Below are positions 10,893 to 19,170 of a stretch of DNA of 64,000 bases, one piece after another. Source of the stretch: Streptomyces sp. NBC_01476 (GTDB taxonomy: Bacteria; Actinomycetota; Actinomycetes; Streptomycetales; Streptomycetaceae); NCBI RefSeq assembly GCF_036227265.1, contig NZ_CP109446.1, positions 1,525,501 through 1,589,500 on the forward strand, read 5' to 3'. The stretch's first letter is position 1, and each line of letters starts with the position of its first letter. The translations under genes and the position numbers were made by a program. The notes under the pieces are model-generated. The model ran no database searches, was not told where the DNA came from, and was given only the letters and a program-made list of their open reading frames with translations.

Positions 10893-13800
10893 GTGCTGGT
10901 GGGATTCGACATCGTCGTTCTGGGGCCCGTCGAGCTGAGGTCCGACGGGCGGCGCGAAATGTCCGGGTCCGCCAAGGAGTTACAGTTCCTGGCCGCTCTC
11001 GCGGTCGACGTGGGCAAGGCGGTCCCGCTGGACGTGCTGATCGGCCGGCTCTGGGACGACGCGCCTCCCGGCAAGCCCCGCGCGTCCCTGCACGCGTTCG
11101 CCACCCGCATCCGGCAGCGGATCGGCCACGACCGGCTTTCCCAGCAGGCGAGTTCGTATCTGCTGGACATCGACCCCGACGCGGTCGACTGCCACCGCTT
11201 CGTGCGGCTGTCCGCCCAGGCCCGCTCGCTCGCGTCCAGCGGCGACGACGTCCAGGCGCTCGCCCTGCTCAGGCAGGCGGAGGAGCTGTGGCGGGGCACA
11301 CCGCTCACCGGCTTCACCGGTCTGTGGGCGGCGCGGACGCGTCACCGGTTCGACGAACAGCGCCTGGCCGCGACGCTGTTGCGCACCGAGATCGAACTGC
11401 GGACGGGCCGGTTCGCCGCTGTGGTCGGCGAGTTGTCCGCGCTCGCCGAGCGCTACCCGACGGACGAGGTGGTCGCAGGACACTTCATGACCGCCGCATA
11501 CGCCTGCGGGCGGCAGACGGACGCCCTGCGCGCGTACGAGGCGCTGCGCCGCCGGCTGCGCACCGAGGGCACCGAGCCCGGCGCGGCCCTGGCCCGCGTC
11601 CACCGCCGTATCCTCGCGCAGGCCCCGGTCGCCGACCTGTTGCCCGGCCCCCGCCCGTCCGCACCGCCGCAGGCCCCGCACAGCCTGCCGGCGAGCGTCG
11701 AGCGGCTGGTGGGACGGGACGCGGAGCTGCAGCGGCTCACCGCGGTCGCACCCGGCGTGATCGCGTTCCAGGCGATCACCGGCATGGGCGGGGTCGGCAA
11801 GACCCAGCTGGCCCTCTACGTCGCCCGCCGGCTGGCCCCGCACTACCCGGACGCCGCCCTCTTCCTGAACCTCCAGGCCCACTCCCGCCGGCAGCCGCTC
11901 ACCGCGCAGGCCGCGCTCACCACGCTCCTGCGCCGGCTCGGAACCCCCGCCACCGCCATTCCGCACGACCCCGAGGACCTCACCACCTTGTGGCGGACGG
12001 TGCTCAGCACCCGACGGGCGATCATCGTGCTGGACGACGCGGCCGGCCCGGCGCAGGTCAAGCCGCTGCTGCCGGGCGACTCCACCTCGCTCGTCCTGAT
12101 CACCAGCCGGCGCCGGCTCGGCGGACTGCCGGGCGTCCGGCAGGTCTTCCTGGACGTCCTGCCGGCGACCGACGCCGAAGCGCTGCTGGCCGGGCTGATC
12201 GGCCCCGAGCAGTCCGGCGGCCCCGCCGAGCTGGCGGAACTGGCGCGGCTGTGCGGCGGCCTCCCGCTCGCCCTGGAACTGGCCGCCGGCCGCCTCAACT
12301 CCCGCCCCAGCTGGACGGTTTCCCACCTCGTGGAGCGGATCGCCGGCGGCACGGACCGGCTCGCCGAGATCCGCGACGGCCAGGTCGAGATCGCCTCCGT
12401 GCTGACCCTGAGCTACGACACCCTGCCGCCGCAGGAGCAGCGGGTTTTCCGGCTGCTCAGCCTGCACTTCACCACCACGTTCGGTCCGCACGCCACGGCG
12501 GCGCTCGTCGCCCTCCCGTTGGACGCGACGGAACGGCTGCTGGAAGCCCTCCTGGACGTGCACCTGATACGCGAACCCGCCCCGGAACGCTATGAGTTCC
12601 ACGACCTGATCGCCGCTGTCTCGCACTCACTGGCCGCACAGGACCCCGAGCCGGTACGCGACCAGGCCCGCGGCCGGCTCGCGGATTTCTATCTGCAGGC
12701 GTTCACGGCCGCGGACGTACTGATCCACCCGCGCCGTCCCCGCGCCGAACTCCCGCCGGCCGGTGCGAGGTTCGTCCTTCCCGGCTGGCCCGACCCGGAG
12801 CGCGCCAAGAACTGGCTGCTGGCCGAGACCGGCGCCCTCCTCCCCGCGGCCGACCAATTCCGTGACCACGGCCGGCCGGAGCGCGCGGCCCGGCTCGCGC
12901 ACGCGGCCGCCGGTTTCCTGGACTCCGAGGGCCTCTTCGCCGAGGCCGAGCAACTGCACGCGTTCGCCGCCGGCTTCTGGCACTCCACCGGTCAGCAGGG
13001 CCCGGAGGCGCATGCCCTCATCGCCCTGGCGGCGGTCCGGTCCCAGGCCGGCCGGCACGAAGAGACCGAGGCGACCGCCCGCCGGGCGCTGAGCGTCGCG
13101 CAGGCGGTCGGCGACGCCACGGCCGAGGCCGAGGCCCAGCGGGCACTGGGGCTGCTGCACTGGAACAGCGGCCGGCTGGAAGAGGCACGGCTGCGCCTCC
13201 AGGAAGCGCTGGACATCCGGCTCGGCATGGGCGATCCGTGGTACATCGCACGATTCCAGAACAATCTGGCCATGCCGCTGATCCAACTGGGGCAGCACGA
13301 GGCGGCGATGGAGCTGTTCCGGTCCGCGCTGAGCGGCTTCAGCCAGGTGGGAGACATCCGCGGGCAGGGGCAGACCCTCAACAACATGGGCGATCTCTAC
13401 GCACACATGGGCGAGACGGACAAAGCGTACGACTCCTTCCGCCGCTCGCTGCCTCTCATCAACGAAGCGGGCAGCCGCTCGGAGAAGGCCGTCGCCCAGC
13501 TCAACCTGGCCACCGTCCGGCCGGCCGGGGACGACCCCGCGGAGGCGCTCGACACCCTGCGCGAGGCGCTGGCCATCTTCCGTTCCGTCAACGACAAATG
13601 GGGAGAGACGGAGACGCTCAACGCGATCGGCGGCGTCCTGCTGGCCGCAGGGCACCACGTGGAGGCCGCCGGCCACCACGCGGCGGCGCTGACGCTCGCA
13701 CGCGGCACGGGGGCGAGCCTGGAAGAAGTCAAGGCACTGCGGGGCGCGGGTGTCGCCGAGTTACGGGCAGGGCGGTTCACGGCGGCTTCGGAAAGCCTCT

Positions 13801-14009
13801 CCTCCGCCCTTCGGCTGGCCCGCGAACTGAGAGTCACAGATCAAGAAGCGAGTATTCACGAGAGCTTTTCCGAGCTATTCCTGGCATTGGGCCGGCGTGA
13901 TGAGAGCATTCGCCATCTCGGCACAGCACATGAGCTCGTGAAAAACAGCAGTTCCCGCGCTGCGCTGCAGTTGGCGAGGCGTTTGGAGGAGCTCACAAAG
14001 AGCTCGTAA
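10893..14009 (+). CDS. SARP-family AfsR-like regulator with NB-ARC and TPR domains
   Basis: Large pathway-type regulator. Order from the N-terminus: OmpR-like winged helix (residues 1-90, starting FDIVVLGPVEL), bacterial transcriptional activator domain (about 95-245), NB-ARC ATPase with P-loop GMGGVGKTQ at about 297-305 and the FHDLIAAVSHS block near 567, then TPRs (about 700-1030). This is the AfsR layout, without the Ser/Thr kinase next door. Start choice is uncertain: GTG at 10893 places the SARP domain at the N-terminus as in relatives, while an ATG at 10854 would add 13 residues. The upstream 220 bp are AT-rich for this genome and probably carry divergent promoters. Targets are not evident; no biosynthetic cluster adjoins it. 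Confidence 0.88.
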   Translation: MLVGFDIVVLGPVELRSDGRREMSGSAKELQFLAALAVDVGKAVPLDVLIGRLWDDAPPGKPRASLHAFATRIRQRIGHDRLSQQASSYLLDIDPDAVDCHRFVRLSAQARSLASSGDDVQALALLRQAEELWRGTPLTGFTGLWAARTRHRFDEQRLAATLLRTEIELRTGRFAAVVGELSALAERYPTDEVVAGHFMTAAYACGRQTDALRAYEALRRRLRTEGTEPGAALARVHRRILAQAPVADLLPGPRPSAPPQAPHSLPASVERLVGRDAELQRLTAVAPGVIAFQAITGMGGVGKTQLALYVARRLAPHYPDAALFLNLQAHSRRQPLTAQAALTTLLRRLGTPATAIPHDPEDLTTLWRTVLSTRRAIIVLDDAAGPAQVKPLLPGDSTSLVLITSRRRLGGLPGVRQVFLDVLPATDAEALLAGLIGPEQSGGPAELAELARLCGGLPLALELAAGRLNSRPSWTVSHLVERIAGGTDRLAEIRDGQVEIASVLTLSYDTLPPQEQRVFRLLSLHFTTTFGPHATAALVALPLDATERLLEALLDVHLIREPAPERYEFHDLIAAVSHSLAAQDPEPVRDQARGRLADFYLQAFTAADVLIHPRRPRAELPPAGARFVLPGWPDPERAKNWLLAETGALLPAADQFRDHGRPERAARLAHAAAGFLDSEGLFAEAEQLHAFAAGFWHSTGQQGPEAHALIALAAVRSQAGRHEETEATARRALSVAQAVGDATAEAEAQRALGLLHWNSGRLEEARLRLQEALDIRLGMGDPWYIARFQNNLAMPLIQLGQHEAAMELFRSALSGFSQVGDIRGQGQTLNNMGDLYAHMGETDKAYDSFRRSLPLINEAGSRSEKAVAQLNLATVRPAGDDPAEALDTLREALAIFRSVNDKWGETETLNAIGGVLLAAGHHVEAAGHHAAALTLARGTGASLEEVKALRGAGVAELRAGRFTAASESLSSALRLARELRVTDQEASIHESFSELFLALGRRDESIRHLGTAHELVKNSSSRAALQLARRLEELTKSS

Positions 14010-14159
14010 TTTACCCTGAGCCCCCGGTTGAGCGGGGCCGGAATTGGGCGCCCCAAAGATCTTGCGCGCGCCCTGGCACATGGACGAAGCTCTAGCCCAT
14101 TACCGAAACTGACGGGACGGAAGTTAATTCCGCCTGTCCGTATGCAAGGACATGCCCTC

Positions 14160-14279
14160 GTGTTCATACAGCTGCCACCACCCCCGCCCCCGCCGGCAGT
14201 GATCATCGTCCTGAACGAGGGGCCCCAGGCCCTCGGCCCGACGTTGATCATGCGTCAGGACCGGTGCATGCCGTCCTAG
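14160..14279 (+). CDS. Candidate small ORF with a polyproline run
   Basis: A 39-codon frame with GTG start preceded by CAAGGA (14145-14150, 9-nt spacer) and ending just before a terminator. The predicted peptide begins MFIQLPPPPPPP, then a hydrophobic AVIIVLNEGPQALGP and a short polar tail with one cysteine. It could be expressed behind the SARP regulator. The polyproline run would need EF-P for translation. Whether it is a real gene, a leader or chance cannot be decided from the sequence alone. Confidence 0.3.
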   Translation: MFIQLPPPPPPPAVIIVLNEGPQALGPTLIMRQDRCMPS

Positions 14280-14300
14280 GAGGCGGCGGAAGCTGATCGT

Positions 14301-14335
14301 GAAGGGCCCGGGGGCGGTGCGACCCCGGGCCCTTC
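14301..14335. terminator. Bidirectional terminator
   Basis: Perfect 13-bp stem (14301-14313 with 14323-14335) and 9-nt loop, located between the convergent SARP regulator region and the acyl-CoA dehydrogenase gene. Confidence 0.8.
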
Positions 14336-14355
14336 CCGTCGGCGCGGGGGACGCG

Positions 14356-16008
14356 TCACGCGGTGGCCGGGAGGGCGCGGGTCACGATGGCGTCGAGGTC
14401 GGCGGTGGCCGGGAGGGTGCCGAAGGCGTTGCCCCAGTCGCCGCCGAGGCGGGTGGCGCAGAAGGCATCGGCCACCGCGGCCGGGGCATGGCGGACCAGC
14501 AGGGAGCCCTGGAGGGTGAGGGCCATCAGCTCGACCAGCCGGCGCGAGCGCATCTCGACCGCGGTGAGGTCGGAGAGTTCGGTACGCAGCCGGGCCACGG
14601 CGGCGTCGAGGCGGGCGTCGGCGCCCTGGGCGAGGGAGAGTTCGGCGAGCAGCGCCTCGACGGAGGCGGGTTCGCGGCCCAGCGCGCGCAGCACATCGAG
14701 CGCGTTGACATTGCCCGAGCCCTCCCAGATGGACAGCAGCGGCGCCTCGCGGTAGAGGCGGGGCATCACCGACTCCTCGACATAGCCGTTGCCGCCGAGG
14801 CACTCCAGCGCCTCGGCGGTGAAGGCCGGGCCGCGCTTGGTCACCCAGTACTTGCCGACCGCGGTCGCCACCCGCCGGAAGGCGTGCTCGGCGGCGTCGC
14901 CCCGCACCGCCCGGTCGGCGGCCCCGGCCAGCCGCAGGGTGAGGGCGGTGGCCGCCTCGGACTCCAGGGCCAGGTCGGCCAGCACATTGCGCATCAGCGG
15001 CTGGTCGAGCAGCCGGGCACCGAAGGCGGTGCGGTGGGCGGCATGGTGCCCGGCCTCCACCAGTGCCTTGCGCATCAGCCCGGCCGAGCCGAGGACACAG
15101 TCGAGCCGGGTGAAGTTGACCATCTCGATGATCGTCTTCACCCCGCGGCCCTCGGCGCCGACCAGCCAGGCCACGGTCCCGTCGAACTCGGGCTCGGAGG
15201 AGGCGTTGGAGCGGTTGCCGAGCTTGTCCTTGAGCCGCTGGATACGGAAGGCGTTGCGGGTGCCGTCCGGCAGGACCCGCGGCACCAGGAAGCAGGAGAG
15301 GCCGCCGGGCGCCTGGGCGAGCACCAGGAAGACGTCGCACATCGGCGCCGAGGTGAACCACTTGTGGCCGCGCAGCGTGTAGACGCCGGACTCGGCGGTG
15401 GGGGTGGCCGTGGTGGTGTTGGTACGGACGTCGGAGCCGCCCTGCTTCTCGGTCATCCCCATCCCGGCCAGCAGGCCGCGCTTGCCGGCCGGTGCCCGCA
15501 GCCCCGGGTCGTACACCCGGCTGACCAGCAGCGGTTCGTAGACCGCGGCGAGGTCCGGCTGGTGGCGCAGCGCGGGCACGATCGCGTACGTCATCGCCAT
15601 CGGGCAGGCGTGCCCGGCGTCGGTGTGGCCCCAGGCGAGCGCGCCCGCGTACCGGGCGACGTGCGCGCCGGGCCGGCTGTCCGCCCACGCGGAGGCGGCG
15701 AAGCCCTCGGCCACCGCGACCCGCATCAGGCGGTGCCAGCTGTCGTGGAACTCGACCTCGTCGATCCGGTGGCCGAAGCGGTCGTGGGTACGCAGCTCCG
15801 GCTCGTGCCGGTTGGCCTGCTCGGCCCACTCCTGCGCCTCGGTGCCGCCGGCCAGCCGGCCCACCCGGCGGACGTCCTGCTCGGCCCAGCCGGCGCCCTC
15901 CCGGTGCAGGCCCTCGATCAGGGCGGCGTCCTGCGAGGCGTCGTACGGGGCCAGCGGCGGGGGTTGGTTGGTGACGTCGTGCGTGGCGTACGGGGCGAGA
16001 GTCTCCAT
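14356..16008 (-). CDS. AidB-like acyl-CoA dehydrogenase
   Basis: Flavoprotein of the acyl-CoA dehydrogenase superfamily, 550 residues, the longer AidB-type form. Motifs include MGMTEKQGGSDVRTNTT (flavin/substrate region), GHKWFTSAPMCDVFLVLAQ, and ECLGGNGYVEES plus SIWEGSGNVNALDVLRAL near the C-terminus. E. coli AidB is part of the adaptive response to alkylation; in actinobacteria such proteins may be ordinary fatty or branched acyl-CoA dehydrogenases. I start at the ATG at 16008 (METLAPYATHD); the frame stays open far upstream, but that part overlaps the divergent PaaX-like gene and is a shadow. Control by the neighbouring PaaX-like protein is likely. Confidence 0.9.
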   Translation of the reverse strand: METLAPYATHDVTNQPPPLAPYDASQDAALIEGLHREGAGWAEQDVRRVGRLAGGTEAQEWAEQANRHEPELRTHDRFGHRIDEVEFHDSWHRLMRVAVAEGFAASAWADSRPGAHVARYAGALAWGHTDAGHACPMAMTYAIVPALRHQPDLAAVYEPLLVSRVYDPGLRAPAGKRGLLAGMGMTEKQGGSDVRTNTTTATPTAESGVYTLRGHKWFTSAPMCDVFLVLAQAPGGLSCFLVPRVLPDGTRNAFRIQRLKDKLGNRSNASSEPEFDGTVAWLVGAEGRGVKTIIEMVNFTRLDCVLGSAGLMRKALVEAGHHAAHRTAFGARLLDQPLMRNVLADLALESEAATALTLRLAGAADRAVRGDAAEHAFRRVATAVGKYWVTKRGPAFTAEALECLGGNGYVEESVMPRLYREAPLLSIWEGSGNVNALDVLRALGREPASVEALLAELSLAQGADARLDAAVARLRTELSDLTAVEMRSRRLVELMALTLQGSLLVRHAPAAVADAFCATRLGGDWGNAFGTLPATADLDAIVTRALPATA

Positions 16009-16017
16009 GGCCTCGAT

Positions 16018-16053
16018 ATTACGTCGTTTCCACAACCGTACAAGGGATGTAAT
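16018..16053. promoter_or_regulatory. Candidate operator between acyl-CoA dehydrogenase and PaaX-like regulator
   Basis: ATTACGTC at 16018 and GATGTAAT ending at 16053 form an 8-bp inverted repeat with one mismatch, in the 91-bp divergent promoter region. It is AT-rich relative to its surroundings. Binding by the adjacent PaaX-like protein is an inference from position and symmetry. Confidence 0.45.
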
Positions 16054-16099
16054 GCCCAGGGCCGGACCCGGCGGCGGCCGGGCGGGCACAATAGGGCCC

Positions 16100-16849
16100 A
16101 TGAACAGCGAGGACGCCCAGGCGCCGCGGCCGCTGTCCGCGCGGTCGGTGGTGCTGAGCCTGCTGCTGGGCGCGCACCGGCCGGAGATGCCGGTGCGGGA
16201 CCTGGTGCGCGCGGTGGCGCCCTTCGGGGTCTCGGAGGCGACGCTGCGGGTGGCACTGACCCGGATGACGGCGGCCGGCGACCTCCACCGCTCCGCCGGC
16301 ACGTACCGGCTCTCCGACCGGCTGCTGGACCGCCAGCGGCGCCAGGACGAGGCGGTCCACCCGAGGACCAGGCCGTGGGACGGCGACTGGGAGATGGCGG
16401 TCGTCCCCGCCGGCGGGCGCGGTCCCGCCGAGCGCGCCGGGCTGCGCGCCGAGCTCTCCCGGCTCCGCCTCGCCGAGCTGCGCGAAGGGGTGTGGCTGCG
16501 CCCGGCCAATCTGCGGCGGACCTGGCCGGAGAGCCTCGCGCCGGTGCTCCAGCGGTTCACCGCCCGGCCCGGGCAGGACCCGCGGGAACTGGCGGCGCGG
16601 CTGTGGGCGCCTGCGGCCTGGGCCGGGGCGGCCGAGGAACTGCTGGGGCGCTTCACCCGGACGACGGGGCCCGCGGAGCGGTTCGCCGCGGCTGCGGCCA
16701 TCGTGCGGCACCTGCTCACCGACCCGGTGCTGCCCGCCGCGCTGCTGCCGCCGCACTGGCCGGCCGGCGAGTTGCGGGCCGCCTACACCGCTTATCAGGA
16801 GGAGGCCATCGCGCTGGGGCTCGGCGCGGCGGGCGCGGAACGGGCGTAG
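16100..16849 (+). CDS. PaaX-like transcriptional regulator
   Basis: A 249-residue protein. The N-terminal winged helix (about residues 10-80) contains SARSVVLSLLLGAHRPEMPV and VSEATLRVALTRMTAAGDL, the PaaX N-terminal pattern. A central domain with WDGDWEMAVV and a C-terminal domain (LTDPVLPAALLPPHWPAGE) complete the PaaX layout. PaaX senses phenylacetyl-CoA in its namesake pathway, but no paa catabolic genes are here, so this paralogue more likely senses another acyl-CoA and controls the divergent dehydrogenase. Confidence 0.85.
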   Translation: MNSEDAQAPRPLSARSVVLSLLLGAHRPEMPVRDLVRAVAPFGVSEATLRVALTRMTAAGDLHRSAGTYRLSDRLLDRQRRQDEAVHPRTRPWDGDWEMAVVPAGGRGPAERAGLRAELSRLRLAELREGVWLRPANLRRTWPESLAPVLQRFTARPGQDPRELAARLWAPAAWAGAAEELLGRFTRTTGPAERFAAAAAIVRHLLTDPVLPAALLPPHWPAGELRAAYTAYQEEAIALGLGAAGAERA

Positions 16850-16933
16850 GCCGGGGGCGAGCGGGCGCGACGGCGCGGGGCCTTCGGGTAGGGCTCCGCG
16901 ACCGGCCGCCGTCGTACGGCAGCATGGGCTCTC

Positions 16934-17860
16934 ATGAGTGACTTCCTGGTGGTCGGCGAGTGCGTGGCGGACATCGTGCGGGTGGCCGGGCGGCCGGATG
17001 TGCCGCATCCCGGCGGCAGCCCGGCCAACGTGGCGTACGGCCTGGCCCGGCTGGGGCGCCGCACCGCGCTGCTGACGCAACTGGGTGACGACCCGGCGGG
17101 CGAGCTGATCGGGGCACATCTGCGGGCGGCGGGCGTGGAGGTGCTGGGTGACCTCGGGGGGCCGGGTGTCGCCACGCCGACCGCCGTGGTGACGCTGGAC
17201 GGCCGGGGGCAGGCCAGCTACGACTTCGACGTGCGGTGGACACTGCGGCCGGTCGGCACACCGCCGGGCGGGGTGCGGCATGTGCACCTCGGGTCGATCG
17301 GCGCGGTCACCGAGCCGGGGGCGGCGGCGGTCCGGGACGTGGTGGCGGCGCTGCGGCACGGGGCGACGGTCAGCTACGACCCCAATGTGCGGCCGGCCCT
17401 GATGGGTCCACGCGCGGAGGCGGTGCCGCGGGTCGAGGCGTGCGTCGCGCTCAGCGATCTGGTGAAGGCCAGCGACGAGGACCTGGCGTGGCTCTACCCG
17501 GGCGAGGCGCCCCCGCAGGTCGCGGAACGGTGGCTGGCGGCCGGCCCCGGCACGGTCGTGGTGACCTTCGGTGGGGAAGGTGCGGTGGCCTACTCCGCGG
17601 CGGGCGAGGTGCGCGGTGCGCCGGTCCCCGCGAAGGTCGCCGACACGGTGGGCGCGGGCGACTCCTTCATGTCGGCGACGCTGGACGCCCTCGCGGACCT
17701 CGGCCTCCTCGGCGGCCCCTCCCGCGCCCGGCTGGCCGCCCTGCCCGAACCCACCCTGGCCGCCGTCCTCCGCCGGGCGGCCACCGCCGCCTCCGTCACC
17801 GTCTCGCGCCCGGGCGCCAATCCCCCGGACCTGACGGAGCTGAGCGCCGCGCTGGCCTGA
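16934..17860 (+). CDS. PfkB-family carbohydrate kinase
   Basis: Sugar kinase of the ribokinase/PfkB family, 308 residues, phosphorylating a sugar such as fructose with ATP. The N-terminal substrate region PGGSPANVAYGLARLGRR and the C-terminal signature DTVGAGDSFMSATLDAL (catalytic Asp in GAGD) are both intact. Start and length fit fructokinase-type members. Neighbours give no pathway context and the exact sugar cannot be assigned. A strong hairpin downstream (17984-18015) probably ends its transcript. Confidence 0.9.
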   Translation: MSDFLVVGECVADIVRVAGRPDVPHPGGSPANVAYGLARLGRRTALLTQLGDDPAGELIGAHLRAAGVEVLGDLGGPGVATPTAVVTLDGRGQASYDFDVRWTLRPVGTPPGGVRHVHLGSIGAVTEPGAAAVRDVVAALRHGATVSYDPNVRPALMGPRAEAVPRVEACVALSDLVKASDEDLAWLYPGEAPPQVAERWLAAGPGTVVVTFGGEGAVAYSAAGEVRGAPVPAKVADTVGAGDSFMSATLDALADLGLLGGPSRARLAALPEPTLAAVLRRAATAASVTVSRPGANPPDLTELSAALA

Positions 17861-17983
17861 CGCGGGCCCGCCGGCCGGTCCCAGCGGCGGCCGGGGCCGA
17901 ACCGGAGGGAATCGGGCACGCCGGGAGCGGACCGGGCACGCAAGGACGGGATGCCGCCGGGATCGCCGCGCGGGTCCTGTCCT

Positions 17984-18015
17984 CGTACGGCCGGCGTCTC
18001 CGCGCCGGCCGTACG
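17984..18015. terminator. Bidirectional terminator
   Basis: Perfect 13-bp inverted repeat (17984-17996 with 18003-18015) and 6-nt loop between the convergent pfkB-family and VOC genes. Confidence 0.85.
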
Positions 18016-18031
18016 GCTGCGGCCGGGGTGC

Positions 18032-18430
18032 CTACGCGGGCATGGTCTCCAGCGCGAAGATCTCCCAGTGGTGGCCGTCCGGGTCGTAGAAGCTGCGGGT
18101 GTACATCGGGCTCTGCTCCTCGGTCCGGTGCGCCTGCTTCCCGCCGGCCCCGAGTGCCGCGTCGGCGACCCGGTCGACGTCCGCCCTGGTGTCCAGGCCG
18201 AGCGCGACGATCGCCTCGTTGCCTGCGGCGGTGTCCATGACCGGCCGGCCGGTGAAGTGGGTGAAGTACGGCTCCACCAGCAGCATGACGAAGATGTCGT
18301 CGCCGAGGACGAGGCAGCCGGCCTTGTCGTCGGTGTAGTCGGGGTCGAAGTGGTAGCCCAGCGCGGTGAAGAAGGACGTGGAGACCTCCAGGTCCTTCAC
18401 CGGGAGGTTGACGAAGATCTTGGTCGTCAT
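18032..18430 (-). CDS. VOC-family (glyoxalase/dioxygenase-like) protein
   Basis: A 132-residue vicinal oxygen chelate protein with the beta-alpha-beta repeats of glyoxalase/bleomycin-resistance relatives. MTTKIFVNLPVKDLEVSTSF opens the first module; FYDPDGHHWEIFALE ends the second and supplies the usual metal-ligand Glu. Substrate unknown. It may be co-transcribed with the SRPBCC gene upstream on the same strand, about 100 bp apart. Confidence 0.88.
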   Translation of the reverse strand: MTTKIFVNLPVKDLEVSTSFFTALGYHFDPDYTDDKAGCLVLGDDIFVMLLVEPYFTHFTGRPVMDTAAGNEAIVALGLDTRADVDRVADAALGAGGKQAHRTEEQSPMYTRSFYDPDGHHWEIFALETMPA

Positions 18431-18527
18431 GACGGTGCCTCTGCTTCCGCTCGGGTTCCTCGGTCGGTGCTGTCACCCGGGCAGACCGGCCCGGTGCCCG
18501 GAACTCATCGGCCGGGGCGGCGGAAGG

Positions 18528-18965
18528 TCACCCCGCGAGGAGGGTGTCCAGGGCCCGGCCGAAGACCAGGCGGCCGGTGACGGCGGTCAGCCGGTCCAGC
18601 GCGTGCGGCAGGTGCCACACCCGCAGCTCCTCGCGCCAGCGCACCCGGGAGCCAGGGCCCCGCGGTACGACGTCGATCTCGGCCCAGCCGGTGACGAACC
18701 GGCCGGTCTTCTCCAGCCGGCAGTGCCCGCCCCCGGCGGATCCGCCGGGCGGCGACCACTCGGTGACACGCATCGGGTCGTCGAAGCCGAGCCGCCCGAC
18801 GCCGGTGTGCGCGGTGAAGACGGTGCCGATGCCGGACGGCGGCGGCGTGGTCACGGCGATCCGGGTGAACGGCACGCTCGCGGTGTGCCGTTCCCAGGTG
18901 GTGAGGCGGCGCCACGCCTCGGCCGGCGGCAGCGCGGTGTCGCGCTGGATCACAAAGGGGGCCAC
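18528..18965 (-). CDS. SRPBCC-family (polyketide cyclase/START-like) protein
   Basis: A 145-residue helix-grip protein. The N-terminal FVIQRDTALPPAEAWRRLTT and central strands RVTEWSPP and GWAEIDVVPRGPGSRVRWRE match the SRPBCC pattern, which forms a hydrophobic ligand cavity. Function unknown; many members bind lipids or polyketides. The start is GTG at 18965. The same-strand neighbour is a VOC protein, which may suggest a shared small-molecule role, but the link is weak. Confidence 0.8.
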   Translation of the reverse strand: MAPFVIQRDTALPPAEAWRRLTTWERHTASVPFTRIAVTTPPPSGIGTVFTAHTGVGRLGFDDPMRVTEWSPPGGSAGGGHCRLEKTGRFVTGWAEIDVVPRGPGSRVRWREELRVWHLPHALDRLTAVTGRLVFGRALDTLLAG

Positions 18966-19045
18966 CCGGCCACCGTAGGGCCTATGACCAGCCGGTGCGC
19001 GCCATGGTCGGCCGGTGCGGGAACGGCGGCCGGGCGGGCGGAATT

Positions 19046-19080
19046 CCGGGCCGCCCGCACCCCCGTGACGGGCGGCCCGG
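19046..19080 (-). terminator. Terminator downstream of the zinc-ribbon SDR
   Basis: 12-bp perfect stem (19046-19057 with 19069-19080) with an 11-nt loop, about 90 bp beyond the stop of the SDR gene. Confidence 0.6.
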
Positions 19081-19170
19081 CCGGATGCACCGTTCCTCGG
19101 GCGTCGTCGCTCACCCGTTCATACTCCCGTCAGGGGCCGCAGGGTTGCCACCGGATTTTCCGGCTCCGGG

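Noticed and set aside
16009..16719. N-terminal extension of the acyl-CoA dehydrogenase frame
   Set aside because: It overlaps the divergent PaaX-like gene and lacks family similarity; the natural start is at 16008.
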